Of a stretch of 48,000 nucleotides of DNA, positions 16,351-26,378 are shown piece by piece. The position numbers and the translations under genes were made by a program. This DNA is from Macrococcoides caseolyticum (lineage in GTDB: Bacteria > Bacillota > Bacilli > Staphylococcales > Staphylococcaceae). The stretch is from contig NZ_PPRM01000002.1 in assembly GCF_002902665.1 (NCBI RefSeq), positions 1-48,000 of the forward strand. The letters are read 5' to 3'. The stretch's first letter is position 1. The number at the start of each line of letters is the position of its first letter. Under the pieces are notes generated by a model. It had not been told where the DNA came from and searched no databases. It saw only the letters and a list, made by a program, of their open reading frames with translations.

Positions 16351-17541
16351 ATGAACGAACAGAATGTACTGAACTATATTGAATATAATAAAGAGGAATT
16401 TATTAAAATAAGCCACCAGATTCACGAACGCCCGGAACTTGGAAATGAAGAGTATTTTGCATCTAGTTTACTCATCAAGACTTTATATAACGAAGGATTT
16501 ACAATTGAGCATGATATCGCAGGTCATGAGACAGGATTCATTGCGACATTTGAAAGTGAACATGATGGGCCGACGATTGCATTCTTAGCGGAATATGATG
16601 CTCTGCCTGGCCTTGGTCATGCGTGCGGACATAATATCATCGGAACATCAAGTGTACTCGCAGGCGTGAGCATTAAAGAATATGTGGAAACGCACGGCGG
16701 TACGATTAAAGTATTTGGTACACCAGCTGAAGAAGGTGGTGTGAATGGTAGTGCAAAGGCGTCGTATGTTAAAGCAGGATTATTCTCTGATTGCGATGTT
16801 GCATTGATGATACATCCAGGGCATGAGTCATATCGCACAGTGCCTACACTAGCGGTAGATGTATTTGAAGTCGAGTTCTTCGGTAAGACTGCACATGCTT
16901 CTGAGAATGCTCACAATGGGATTAATGCATTGGATGCAATGATCAGTTTCTTTAACGGAATTGCACAGCTTCGTCAGCATATTCGAAAATCTGATAAAGT
17001 ACATGGTGTAATACTGGATGGCGGTAAGAGCGCGAATATTATTCCGGATTATACGAAGGCAAGGTTCTACACGCGCGCGATGAGTCGCAAGGAACTAGAT
17101 GTGTTAACAGGCAAGGTTGAGCGTGTAGCTAAAGGTGCTGCACTTACTGCGGGTGCAGAGTATAAACTGAGTCACATTCAAAACGGAGTAAATGAGTTTA
17201 TTCAAAATGATTTGTTAGATGATCTATTTGAACGTCATGCTAAAAAACATAATGAGACAATATTACATGATGATTTTGGTTTTGGATCAACAGATACAGG
17301 GAATGTGAGTCATGTTATCCCAACAATTCATCCGCATATAAAAATTGGGCCTTCAAGCTTGGTAGGGCATACTGTTGAATTTAAAGATGCTGCTGGTAGT
17401 GCACATGGGGATCATGCACTGATTCAAGGTGCTAAAATTATGGCGACGATGGCTTTAGAACTCATTGATAATCCGGATGAATTAAAAGCGATAAAAAATT
17501 TACATACAGTGTTGAAGGGGAAAGTCTATGACTATCAATAA
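16351..17541 (+). CDS. M20D-type metallo-amidohydrolase under SAM-riboswitch control
   Basis: A 396-residue M20-family zinc amidohydrolase close to the AbgB / N-acyl-amino-acid hydrolase branch. Metal and catalytic residues are visible: LGHACGHN (C92, H94), the catalytic glutamate pair in PAEEGG (E127, E128), H155 (MIHPGH) and H182 in the dimerisation lid (GKTAHAS). It is a cytoplasmic enzyme without signal peptide. The ATG at 16351 has AAGGAG eight bases upstream; an ATG at 16345 is too close to it. It overlaps the ATP-grasp gene by 14 bases. The SAM riboswitch implies a substrate linked to methionine, cysteine or SAM supply, for example an N-acyl or peptide-bound sulfur amino acid. That is inference. 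Confidence 0.88.
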   Translation: MNEQNVLNYIEYNKEEFIKISHQIHERPELGNEEYFASSLLIKTLYNEGFTIEHDIAGHETGFIATFESEHDGPTIAFLAEYDALPGLGHACGHNIIGTSSVLAGVSIKEYVETHGGTIKVFGTPAEEGGVNGSAKASYVKAGLFSDCDVALMIHPGHESYRTVPTLAVDVFEVEFFGKTAHASENAHNGINALDAMISFFNGIAQLRQHIRKSDKVHGVILDGGKSANIIPDYTKARFYTRAMSRKELDVLTGKVERVAKGAALTAGAEYKLSHIQNGVNEFIQNDLLDDLFERHAKKHNETILHDDFGFGSTDTGNVSHVIPTIHPHIKIGPSSLVGHTVEFKDAAGSAHGDHALIQGAKIMATMALELIDNPDELKAIKNLHTVLKGKVYDYQ

Positions 17542-18721
17542 ATTAAATGTTTCACTTACGATGCGTGATTTATATGGTGATAATGTACTTTATACATCAC
17601 GACCAAGCTATGGTTTTAATCCGTGGCTACAGCCTGAAGAACATCAGTCGAATTTATTAAGTGCCAGAGAATTAATTATTGCAGAGATGCCTGTTATTGT
17701 TCATAAAGCAACTGTGACTGAGAAGACATGTGAATTGTTTGGCGCAGCTGGAGTAGCGATGCCCAAAACATACATCACTTACGAAACACGTGAAGAGTAT
17801 GAAACAGCTTTAAAAGAATATGCCGAGACAGGAAAGATATTCTTCCAATATGCGCACGAGACTGATATTGTGGACGATGATGATTATGTTGTACCACGAG
17901 ATATATTTCTAGATTTAAATAACAAATCACTCATCGATCGCTGGACTGGTGGAGAGTATCTTCCAAAACGTGAAATTGTAAAAATTGATGATTTTCAAAC
18001 ACATGTACGTGAATGGAAGCTTCCTTTTGTTGTTAAGTCAGGTGATGAACATCCGACAGCAGGTGGATATGGTGTGATGCTGTGTTATACAGAAGATGAT
18101 GTAGAAAATTCGATAAAACGTGTGCAGGCAGCAAATGGTACTAAGCAGTTGATTATCGAACAATTTGTTGAACCTGTTAAAAATTACTGCGTACAATATA
18201 CATATAGTGAAGAGAAGGGCATCACATTTTTGGGTGCATCGCTTCAGATGGTAGAAAAATACGGTAAATACCGAGGTAATACAACAGATAGAAATGTACC
18301 TGAATCTGTAATTGAAGCCGGTAGAAAGATTATGGAAAATGGAGTAGATGCTGGTTATAAAGGGATTGCGGGATTTGATATATTGATAGATAAAGATGAT
18401 AATCTATTTGTGATTGATTTAAACTTCAGACAAAATGGATCAAGTTCATTATTGTTGCTGGATGATGTACTAAAAGGGGACTATAAAAAGTCCCTTGCCT
18501 ATTACTCTGATGGTGATAATGCAGCATTCTATGAAACAATTTTAAACGAAGTAAAGAGTGGTAACCTATTCCCACTAGCCTATTATGATGGGGATTATAG
18601 AGATAAAAATGGTTTTCCGTCACGCTTTATTTGTATATGGTATGGTGAAGACGAAGCATTCATCGATCAAAAAGCAAAACGATTTGAACAACGTTTAAAA
18701 AGTGAAGTTCATGAAGACTAG
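17528..18721 (+). CDS. ATP-grasp ligase of unknown substrate, SAM-riboswitch operon
   Basis: A 397-residue protein with an ATP-grasp fold in the C-terminal two thirds: ATP-binding lysine K170 (PFVVKSG), mobile glycine-rich loop TAGGYG (177-182), adenine-contacting strand LIIEQF (E211), GFDILID (D284) and the metal-binding VIDLNFRQNGSS (D297, N299, N303). The N-terminal 150 residues are a substrate domain I do not recognise. ATP-grasp ligases join a carboxylate, through acyl phosphate, to an amine or thiol. It overlaps the M20 gene by 14 bases, so the two are coupled: one enzyme makes amide or peptide bonds and the other breaks them. The product is not identifiable. Confidence 0.82.
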   Translation: MTINKLNVSLTMRDLYGDNVLYTSRPSYGFNPWLQPEEHQSNLLSARELIIAEMPVIVHKATVTEKTCELFGAAGVAMPKTYITYETREEYETALKEYAETGKIFFQYAHETDIVDDDDYVVPRDIFLDLNNKSLIDRWTGGEYLPKREIVKIDDFQTHVREWKLPFVVKSGDEHPTAGGYGVMLCYTEDDVENSIKRVQAANGTKQLIIEQFVEPVKNYCVQYTYSEEKGITFLGASLQMVEKYGKYRGNTTDRNVPESVIEAGRKIMENGVDAGYKGIAGFDILIDKDDNLFVIDLNFRQNGSSSLLLLDDVLKGDYKKSLAYYSDGDNAAFYETILNEVKSGNLFPLAYYDGDYRDKNGFPSRFICIWYGEDEAFIDQKAKRFEQRLKSEVHED

Positions 18722-18806
18722 GAAAAGTAATATATTTGCAGCATCGGTAATGAGTGCGACATTGTTGCCGATGCTTGTAAGTTTAATAAAGATGCTTAAA
18801 AAATAA
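18711..18806 (+). CDS. 31-residue hydrophobic peptide at the end of the SAM-riboswitch operon
   Basis: An ATG at 18711 lies inside the last codons of the ATP-grasp gene (overlap 11 bases) in another frame and opens a 31-codon frame ending at TAA 18804-18806, inside the operon terminator. The peptide starts MKTRKSNIF, has an uncharged hydrophobic stretch (about residues 7-26) and ends in lysines (KMLKK). This is the profile of a small membrane peptide or of a signal-like precursor. The ribosome binding site is weak (AAGTGAAG, about four bases upstream), so translation would rest on coupling. The tight fit between gene end and terminator is the main support; chance cannot be excluded. Confidence 0.5.
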   Translation: MKTRKSNIFAASVMSATLLPMLVSLIKMLKK

Positions 18807-18835
18807 CGTAAAGGCTCAGCCTTTACGTTATTTTT
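18799..18835. terminator. bidirectional terminator
   Basis: AAAAATAACGTAAAGGC (18799-18815) pairs perfectly with 18819-18835 around a TCA loop. It ends the riboswitch operon and the convergent coaW gene, and contains the stop codons of both the 31-residue peptide and coaW. Confidence 0.93.
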
Positions 18836-19640
18836 CATCCATTAATCTAAGTGTGCCCACAGCACCTGAATATTCTCCGTTTTCGATAAAGTAAGGTTTG
18901 AAGTTACGTAATTTAGTATAATTTACGACGATATCCTGTAATAATTTGTTGTCTAGAAAGCTAGAACCGATATAAACTACGTATTCTGCTCCAAACTCTC
19001 TAGCCGCATGGATAGACACTGTCGTCACTGTTTCTCCGACGATTCCGAGGACAGAAGCAATCTTATCTGCATCTGTAAAGCTTTCGGTATCTTTATTGTG
19101 AAGTACGTTCCCGAAGTTAGCGGCTGTAAGTTCACCTGGAATCGGTGTTTTATCACCTTTATAAATATGTTTTACTTTAAGATCGATAATGTCGCGGTTA
19201 CCTGCTTTAGCTGTTGCAACGATATCTGCAAAATCTTCTTTCCCGGTCAGTAAGTATGAAAGTCCCATCATCATACCGCCACCTGCACCTGTTCCGCCTG
19301 CACGAATTTGTTTATTCTCATCAACAAAGTGGATGGAAGTTCCTGTACCTACATTGCTGAATACAAATTTATCGAGATGCATGTTATTTTCGTCTAAAAA
19401 GGATTGAATTCCTTTAAATGTCGCATCAAACTCGATTGATTGAAATGCATCCTGTGAAATAAGACTATTTAAATAGGTAGCTTTTCCGCCTGTTAGAGCT
19501 ACTTGTGCGTCTGGCACAGTGTTGAGCCATGCTGCAACGCGTTCGATATCTGTAGATTTTTCTTTTTTATATGTAAATATATCGTTTTCAAGGATGGCAA
19601 TTTTGATTAAGGTACCACCTGCATCGATTCCTATTTTCAT
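18828..19640 (-). CDS. coaW: type II pantothenate kinase
   Basis: A 270-residue kinase of the staphylococcal type II class (ASKHA fold). The phosphate-1 motif is GIDAGGTLIK (residues 4-13), the catalytic glutamate is E70 in IEFDAT, and NVGTGTS (96-102) and the TGAGGGMMMGL loop bind phosphate and pantothenate. It phosphorylates pantothenate in the first step of CoA synthesis. The start at 19640 fits GAGG six bases upstream and the S. aureus N-terminus; a second ATG at 19643 and a GTG at 19652 precede it. Type II enzymes are largely insensitive to CoA feedback in staphylococci, which use CoA as a major thiol. Confidence 0.95.
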   Translation of the reverse strand: MKIGIDAGGTLIKIAILENDIFTYKKEKSTDIERVAAWLNTVPDAQVALTGGKATYLNSLISQDAFQSIEFDATFKGIQSFLDENNMHLDKFVFSNVGTGTSIHFVDENKQIRAGGTGAGGGMMMGLSYLLTGKEDFADIVATAKAGNRDIIDLKVKHIYKGDKTPIPGELTAANFGNVLHNKDTESFTDADKIASVLGIVGETVTTVSIHAAREFGAEYVVYIGSSFLDNKLLQDIVVNYTKLRNFKPYFIENGEYSGAVGTLRLMDEK

Positions 19641-19782
19641 CATAAACCTCACATTTTTTTATTTTATCTTATCATATAGGGTGATGTTTAGCAGTCAAAA
19701 ATAAACTTTCATGTTCTAATATTTAAAAAATGGGTAAAATATATTTAACAAATAAATTGCAATGTACGGAGGCAAAGAGATA

Positions 19783-20598
19783 ATGGAATTCTTAGGTTCT
19801 AAAATTAAAATTGTACAGTATAAAGAGGACTATCGTGAGGCATTAGACCAGTTCGAATTAACAGAGCGTCAAATGATTTATTCTTCTTTACCGAAAGAGG
19901 TATTAGATGAAGGGTTGATGGATCCGAATCGTAGGCCGTGTGTCGTGCTTAATCGTGACGAGGAGGTTGTAGGGTTCTTTGTGCTGCATCAGCACTATCA
20001 GCATGAAGGATATGACACGCCGATTAATGCAGTATATGTCCGCAGCTTATCAATTAATAATAAACTGCAAGGTCATGGCTACGGCACTGAAATTATGATG
20101 AATATTCCTGAATTTGTGCAGAGTGTATTTCCGGATTTCGACCAACTCTTCCTAGTAGTTGATGCAGAGAATCAGGCTGCATGGAACTTATATGAACGTG
20201 CCGGTTTTCTTCATTTAGCAACGAATCCTGAAGGTCCGATTGGAAAAGAACGTCTCTATTATCTAGATTTAGGTGCCGATTATGTTTCAAAGCTGCGACT
20301 TATTAAAGACGAAGAGGTTATTCGTCTTGAAAGAGATGGTCAGTTTGTTGGAGAAATTGAATATACAATTGAAGATACTACAGCACACCTTGTATCGTTT
20401 AACATTCATCAAGATGTAGATGTTATTAAACAAAATGTGTTGAGACAAATCGCTACTTTCCTTCGTCGTAATTTTGAATCAGTAGATAGAATTGAGGTCG
20501 ATGTGTCAGATGATGATGCGGCGCTTTATTTAAGTAATAACTTTGTAGCGATGGATGCAGCAAATAAACATGTATTAACAAAGTTAATTAAATATTAA
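19783..20598 (+). CDS. GNAT acetyltransferase with a second, degenerate domain
   Basis: A 271-residue protein. Residues 1-165 form a GNAT domain with the acetyl-CoA motif (VRSLSINNKLQGHGYGTE) and the AENQAAWNLYERAGF helix. Residues about 170-271 look like a shortened GNAT-like half without an obvious CoA loop. The ATG at 19783 follows GGAGG at 19767-19771, a rather wide spacing; an earlier in-frame ATG at 19762 precedes that site. A homologue occupies the same place between coaW and rpoE in staphylococci. The substrate is unknown. Confidence 0.82.
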   Translation: MEFLGSKIKIVQYKEDYREALDQFELTERQMIYSSLPKEVLDEGLMDPNRRPCVVLNRDEEVVGFFVLHQHYQHEGYDTPINAVYVRSLSINNKLQGHGYGTEIMMNIPEFVQSVFPDFDQLFLVVDAENQAAWNLYERAGFLHLATNPEGPIGKERLYYLDLGADYVSKLRLIKDEEVIRLERDGQFVGEIEYTIEDTTAHLVSFNIHQDVDVIKQNVLRQIATFLRRNFESVDRIEVDVSDDDAALYLSNNFVAMDAANKHVLTKLIKY

Positions 20599-20619
20599 TA
20601 GAGAAATTTTGAATAATTA

Positions 20620-20649
20620 TTGCGCTTTTTGGAAGTAATTTGTTATGAT
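20620..20649 (+). promoter_or_regulatory. rpoE promoter
   Basis: TTGCGC -35 (20620-20625), 18-base spacer and extended -10 TGTTATGAT (TATGAT at 20644-20649), about 40 bases before the rpoE start. Confidence 0.65.
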
Positions 20650-20688
20650 GTAGTATAAACACTTTAGAGTTCTGAAAGGACGAATATA

Positions 20689-21024
20689 ATGAAAATCTCT
20701 GAATATACTAAAGAAATGATGGACGAAAATTCTTTTATCGACTTAGCTTACATGGCTTTAAGCGAAAAAGGTAAAGAAGTAAACTTATACGAATTAATCG
20801 ATGAATTTAAAGCGATTGGGAATTATTCTGATGAAGAAGTAGAAACGCGTGTTGTACAATTCTATACAGACTTGAATACAGACGGCAGATTCTTATCTAC
20901 AGGTGAATATATGTGGGGTCTGCGTGACTGGTATTCTGTGGATGATATCGAAGAAAAGATCGCACCAACAGTTCAGAAGTTTGATATCTTAGATGAGGAA
21001 GACGAAGATTGCCTTATTAGGTGA
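20689..21024 (+). CDS. rpoE: RNA polymerase delta subunit, N-terminal domain (frameshifted gene)
   Basis: The 111-residue product contains the whole globular N-terminal domain of RpoE (delta), including [20 protein letters not shown] and [16 protein letters not shown], nearly identical to S. aureus. Delta raises RNA polymerase recycling and promoter selectivity in Gram-positives; its acidic disordered tail displaces nucleic acid. Here the frame meets TGA at 21022-21024, just as the tail begins (DEEDED, then CLIR). The expected tail continues in another frame (see the next entry). Removing one T at 21009-21010 would restore a full-length protein of about 168 residues. Either a sequencing error or a true truncation. 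Confidence 0.85.
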   Translation: MKISEYTKEMMDENSFIDLAYMALSEKGKEVNLYELIDEFKAIGNYSDEEVETRVVQFYTDLNTDGRFLSTGEYMWGLRDWYSVDDIEEKIAPTVQKFDILDEEDEDCLIR

Positions 21025-21196
21025 GGATGAAGTGGAAGACGAACTTGATCTATTACCATCTGATGGTGACGAGGAGAATGTTGATACTGAAGACGAAGAA
21101 GTGGAAGATGAATTAGATGAGGCAGGCCTTGTTGTTGAACCGGATGAAGAATTTGAAGATGAAGAAGACGAATTCGATGATGAGGAAGAAGAATAA
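20993..21196 (+). pseudogene. rpoE: out-of-frame acidic tail of rpoE
   Basis: This frame encodes [18 protein letters not shown] and then an Asp/Glu-rich run of about 55 residues ending at TAA 21194-21196. It is the counterpart of the S. aureus delta tail (LLGEDEMDDD). The ATG at 20993 has no ribosome binding site and lies inside the delta coding frame, so independent translation is unlikely. The conserved acidic composition argues that the frameshift is recent, is an assembly error, or is bypassed. Confidence 0.8.
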
Positions 21197-21202
21197 TCAT
21201 AG

Positions 21203-21245
21203 TTGACAATCTTCTTAAAAATGATTATTATTTTACTTGGGCTCC
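21203..21245 (+). promoter_or_regulatory. pyrG promoter and GGGC initiation site
   Basis: Consensus TTGACA (21203-21208), 17-base spacer and TATTAT (21226-21231), followed seven bases later by GGGCTCC (21239-21245). pyrG of B. subtilis starts at GGGC; with low CTP, polymerase stutters and adds extra G residues, and the poly-G end pairs with a C/T-rich strand of the attenuator. All parts are present here. Confidence 0.85.
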
Positions 21246-21254
21246 TTAATTTAA

Positions 21255-22934
<1,680 letters not shown>

Positions 22935-22985
22935 GATTATTTTGTCTAAGCTCTTACGAACGCTTATAAATGCAGATTCATAGGA

Positions 22986-23018
22986 AAATGCCCGAACAGA
23001 CAACTGTTCGGGCATTTA
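22986..23018. terminator. bidirectional terminator
   Basis: Perfect 14-base stem AAATGCCCGAACAG (22986-22999) with 23004-23017 and an ACAA loop, between convergent pyrG and the DUF2529 gene. Confidence 0.93.
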
Positions 23019-23020
23019 TT

Positions 23021-23524
23021 CTATGCTTCCTCTTCTTCAACTAACATTTCATACATGACATTATAAATGCCGTAATAAATAAAGTTCATCGCCATCATAT
23101 GGGGCGTAATAATTCGGCTGAAGTTTTCGGTTGGTACGAGGGCGCGTGGTGTACTTAAATCAATAAAGTTCATCACATCTATACGGTCATCTTTATTACA
23201 TACAAGAACGAAATCGATATCTTTTTGCTTCAGCATCGTAATAAATTCATGACAATCTTCATCATAACTGTCGCTCATCACTAAAATGCGATCTGTCTGA
23301 TCGATTAGAGATTCAATAATAAATTTTTCTGTGTCGAATAATTTTTCTTTACTTTCTACAGCAAAGTCTTCGAAGTGTTTAAGGTCACCGAATCCTTTAA
23401 CGTATATTTTTCCTTGGCCGACAACAGCTTGTGCAAGCAGTCGTGCTGCAATATCAATTTCTACTTCTTGCGCTTCTATTTTTTTAAAGATACCATTAAG
23501 TTGTGTATTAAAAATTTTAAACAT
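23021..23524 (-). CDS. ywjG: DUF2529 family protein (YwjG-like)
   Basis: A 167-residue soluble protein matching B. subtilis YwjG (DUF2529), a family with a SIS-like Rossmann layout. Alternating strands and helices are visible (GQGKIYVKGFGDLKHFE, RILVMSDSYDED, FVLVCNKDD). The gene is a constant neighbour of pyrG and of a Spo0F-type regulator in Bacillus and Staphylococcus. No function is established. It is transcribed convergently to pyrG and divergently from the response regulator, with AGGGTTTAT as a weak ribosome binding site. Confidence 0.85.
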   Translation of the reverse strand: MFKIFNTQLNGIFKKIEAQEVEIDIAARLLAQAVVGQGKIYVKGFGDLKHFEDFAVESKEKLFDTEKFIIESLIDQTDRILVMSDSYDEDCHEFITMLKQKDIDFVLVCNKDDRIDVMNFIDLSTPRALVPTENFSRIITPHMMAMNFIYYGIYNVMYEMLVEEEEA

Positions 23525-23581
23525 ATAAACCCTGCTTTCAAGTAATGATTGACTCTATCATAACATATTAGGAGAAATGTA

Positions 23582-23932
23582 ATGAAAATACTTATCATTG
23601 ATGACGAAATGAATATTCGATTGTTATTTAAAGAAATACTTTCTATTCAAGGTATAGAAGCTGATGAAGCAGAGCATGGTAAAAAGGGACTTGAAATGGT
23701 GATAGTAAATGATTATGACATTATTTTTTTAGATCGACGGATGCCTGTGATGTCTGGAGAAGAAACTTTGAGAGAAATGAGGAAATATACTGATAGACCA
23801 ATTTACCTAATCTCTGCTTTCCGGACGGATGAACAAATTAAAAGACTTAAAAGTCGTGGCGCATCAGGAATACTGATGAAACCGTTTACTATTGAAGAAG
23901 TTGTGAATATTGTGCAAAAATACACAAAGTAG
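23582..23932 (+). CDS. Spo0F-like single-domain response regulator
   Basis: A 116-residue CheY-type receiver domain with no output domain. Acidic pocket D7 and D8, phospho-acceptor D51 (IIFLDRRMP), switch residue S78 and K100 (MKPF) are intact. Length and position between ywjG and fba match Spo0F of Bacillus, the phosphorelay intermediate for sporulation. No sporulation gene is present in this window, and staphylococci do not sporulate. Its phosphodonor and target are unknown here. A short ribosome binding site (AGGAG) precedes the ATG. Confidence 0.88.
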   Translation: MKILIIDDEMNIRLLFKEILSIQGIEADEAEHGKKGLEMVIVNDYDIIFLDRRMPVMSGEETLREMRKYTDRPIYLISAFRTDEQIKRLKSRGASGILMKPFTIEEVVNIVQKYTK

Positions 23933-24019
23933 CTACCTTTATAAATGCAAATATAGGACGATAGTGCTATACTAAATCTATAAAATTAGTGCCTAACGCA
24001 CACAAGGAGGATATTATCC

Positions 24020-24877
24020 ATGCCATTAGTTTCAATGAAAGAGATGTTAATCAAAGCTAAAGAAGGTGGTTATGCAGTTGGTCAATACAACCTTAACAAC
24101 CTTGAATTCACTCAAGCAATTTTAGGTGCTTCACAAGAAGAAAATGCACCAGTTATTTTAGGTGTATCTGAAGGTGCAGCGAAATATATGGGTGGTTTCT
24201 ACACAGTAGTTAAGATGGTTGAAGGATTAATGCACGATATGAACATCACTGTTCCAGTTGCAATTCATTTAGACCACGGTTCAAGCTTTGAAAATTGTAA
24301 AGCAGCAATCGATGCTGGATTCACTTCAGTAATGATCGATGCTTCTCATCATTCTTTCGAAGAGAACGTTGAAATCACTAAGAAAGTTGTAGAATATGCG
24401 CATTCTAAAGGTGTATCTGTTGAAGCGGAATTAGGTCGTGTTGGTGGTCAGGAAGACGATGTCGTATCTGATGGTGTTGTATATGCTGATGCTAAAGAAT
24501 GTCAGGAATTAGTTGAGAAAACTGGTATTGATTGCCTAGCTCCTGCATTAGGTTCAGTTCACGGACCTTACAAAGGTGAACCGAATTTAGGATTTAAAGA
24601 AATGGAAGAAATCGGTAATGCTACTGGTTTACCATTAGTATTACACGGCGGTACTGGTATCCCAACTAAAGATATCGAGCGTTCAATTTCATTAGGAACT
24701 GCTAAGATTAACGTAAATACCGAAAACCAAATTGCTTCAGCGAAAGCAGTTCGTGATACATTAAATAATGACCCAAACGTATATGACCCTCGTAAATATT
24801 TAGGTCCAGCACGTGAAGCGATTAAAGCGACTGTAATTGGTAAAATTAAAGAATTTGGAACTTCTAATAAAGCATAG
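24020..24877 (+). CDS. fba: class II fructose-bisphosphate aldolase
   Basis: A 285-residue zinc-dependent aldolase of the type found beside spo0F in Bacillus. The catalytic aspartate D85 and zinc ligand H86 lie in AIHLDHGS. Later zinc histidines are in [10 protein letters not shown] and LHGGTGIP. It splits fructose-1,6-bisphosphate in glycolysis and works in reverse with GlpX, encoded further downstream, in gluconeogenesis. Strong codon bias suggests high expression. An extended -10 (TGCTATACT, 23965-23973) and AAGGAGG precede it, and a 21-base-arm terminator follows. Confidence 0.97.
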   Translation: MPLVSMKEMLIKAKEGGYAVGQYNLNNLEFTQAILGASQEENAPVILGVSEGAAKYMGGFYTVVKMVEGLMHDMNITVPVAIHLDHGSSFENCKAAIDAGFTSVMIDASHHSFEENVEITKKVVEYAHSKGVSVEAELGRVGGQEDDVVSDGVVYADAKECQELVEKTGIDCLAPALGSVHGPYKGEPNLGFKEMEEIGNATGLPLVLHGGTGIPTKDIERSISLGTAKINVNTENQIASAKAVRDTLNNDPNVYDPRKYLGPAREAIKATVIGKIKEFGTSNKA

Positions 24878-24886
24878 TTATATATG

Positions 24887-24932
24887 TCAAGAAAAAGAGC
24901 ACTCTGAGATTTCAGAGTGCTCTTTTTCTTGA
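24887..24932. terminator. fba terminator
   Basis: Perfect 21-base arms (24887-24907 and 24912-24932) around a GATT loop, an unusually long stem with A and T flanks. Confidence 0.93.
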
Positions 24933-24977
24933 CTTTACATTGTAATGTATCTTATATTAAATTTCTATGGCTTTGCT

Positions 24978-25007
24978 TTGCATACAAATGTAAAATTAGT
25001 TTATAAT
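24978..25007 (+). promoter_or_regulatory. murA2 promoter
   Basis: TTGCAT (24978-24983), 18-base spacer and TATAAT (25002-25007). Confidence 0.65.
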
Positions 25008-25070
25008 AATATAAAATAATGAAAAATTAAAGATAAATAATTTGTGATTACAATTAAAGGAGTCCCGAAT

Positions 25071-26333
25071 ATGTCACAGGAAGTAATTAAAATCAGAGGC
25101 GGTAAACCGTTAAATGGCTCTGTTCAGATAAGTGGTGCAAAAAATAGTGCAGTTGCACTTATACCGGCTACATTAATGGCGAATGATATTGTGAAATTAG
25201 AAGGATTGCCTGAAATTTCAGATGTTGTTACATTGATGAGCTTACTAGAAGATTTAAATATAAAGACGGATTTAGATGGAGATACTTTAACGATTGATCC
25301 TTCAGAAGCGATTAATATGCCTCTACCGAACCATAAAGTACAGTCCTTACGTGCGTCTTACTATATGATGGGTGCAATGTTAGGGAAATTTAAGAAGTGT
25401 ATCATCGGACTGCCAGGTGGATGTCCGTTAGGGCCACGTCCTATTGACCAGCATATTAAAGGATTTGAAGCGCTAGGTGCTAGGATTACGAATGAAGCAG
25501 GTGGCATGTATCTTGAAGCTGAAGAGTTGAAGGGTGCTAAAATTTTCATGGATGTGGTATCAGTAGGTGCTACAATAAATATTATGCTCGCGGCTTCAAT
25601 GGCAAAAGGGAAAACAGTGATTGAAAATGCAGCAAAAGAACCTGAAATCGTAGATGTTGCGACGCTCCTTAACAATATGGGTGCTAAAATTCGTGGTGCG
25701 GGAACGGATACATTGAAGATTGAAGGTGTTGAAGCGCTGAATGGTACAACACACACAATCATCCCCGATAGAATAGAAGCGGGTACATATATGTGTGCAG
25801 CTGCTATGATGGGTGAGGATGTACTTGTAGAAAACATCATCCCACTACATATGGAGCCTTTAACTGCAAAGTTGAGAGAGATGGGCGTTACTGTCGAAAT
25901 CGGTGAAGATTCCGCGCGTATTAAGAAACCAGATACATACAAACCTGTAACCATTACTACAAACGTATACCCAGGATTTGCTACGGATTTACAGCAGCCA
26001 TTTACGCCGTTATTATTTAGAGCAGATGGTCAAAGTATCGTTACTGATACGATATATCCAGCGCGCTTTAAGCATGTTGAAGAACTAATGAGAATGAATG
26101 GTGATATTAAAGAATCTGACGGGACAGCAACTGTTCAAAAATCAAATCTTTCTGGAGCTGAAGTTGCAGCAAGTGATCTACGTGCTGGCGCATGTCTTGT
26201 AATCGCAGGCTTATATGCTGATGGTGTAACTACAGTATATAACGTCCGTCATATTGATAGAGGCTATAGTGGTATTGTAGAAAAGCTGAAAAAATTAGGT
26301 GCGGATATTTGGAGAGAATCTATTGAAGATTAA
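25071..26333 (+). CDS. murA2: UDP-N-acetylglucosamine 1-carboxyvinyltransferase 2
   Basis: A 420-residue EPSP-synthase-fold enzyme that transfers enolpyruvate to UDP-GlcNAc, the first committed step of peptidoglycan synthesis. Substrate residues K25-N26 (SGAKNS) and the fosfomycin-reactive cysteine C118 ([14 protein letters not shown]) are present. The position after fba identifies it as the MurA2 (MurZ) paralogue of low-GC Gram-positives; the other copy is near 45.3 kb. The ATG at 25071 has AAAGGAG upstream; a longer frame from 25044 does not. Confidence 0.95.
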   Translation: MSQEVIKIRGGKPLNGSVQISGAKNSAVALIPATLMANDIVKLEGLPEISDVVTLMSLLEDLNIKTDLDGDTLTIDPSEAINMPLPNHKVQSLRASYYMMGAMLGKFKKCIIGLPGGCPLGPRPIDQHIKGFEALGARITNEAGGMYLEAEELKGAKIFMDVVSVGATINIMLAASMAKGKTVIENAAKEPEIVDVATLLNNMGAKIRGAGTDTLKIEGVEALNGTTHTIIPDRIEAGTYMCAAAMMGEDVLVENIIPLHMEPLTAKLREMGVTVEIGEDSARIKKPDTYKPVTITTNVYPGFATDLQQPFTPLLFRADGQSIVTDTIYPARFKHVEELMRMNGDIKESDGTATVQKSNLSGAEVAASDLRAGACLVIAGLYADGVTTVYNVRHIDRGYSGIVEKLKKLGADIWRESIED

Positions 26334-26354
26334 GACGGTCAATTGACCGTCTTT
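26332..26354 (+). terminator. murA2 terminator
   Basis: Palindrome AAGACGGTCAA/TTGACCGTCTT (26332-26353) overlaps the stop codon and is followed by a short T/A stretch. The tail is weak, so some read-through is possible. Confidence 0.75.
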
Positions 26355-26378
26355 ATTGTACATTATTGATATAAAAAA

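Noticed and set aside
25361-25954. 197-codon open frame on the minus strand within murA2
   Set aside because: It lies entirely opposite a well-supported gene, has no ribosome binding site and no recognisable motif.
26332-26354. Palindrome after murA2 as a regulator operator
   Set aside because: Position directly at the stop codon and T-containing flank make a terminator the simpler reading.
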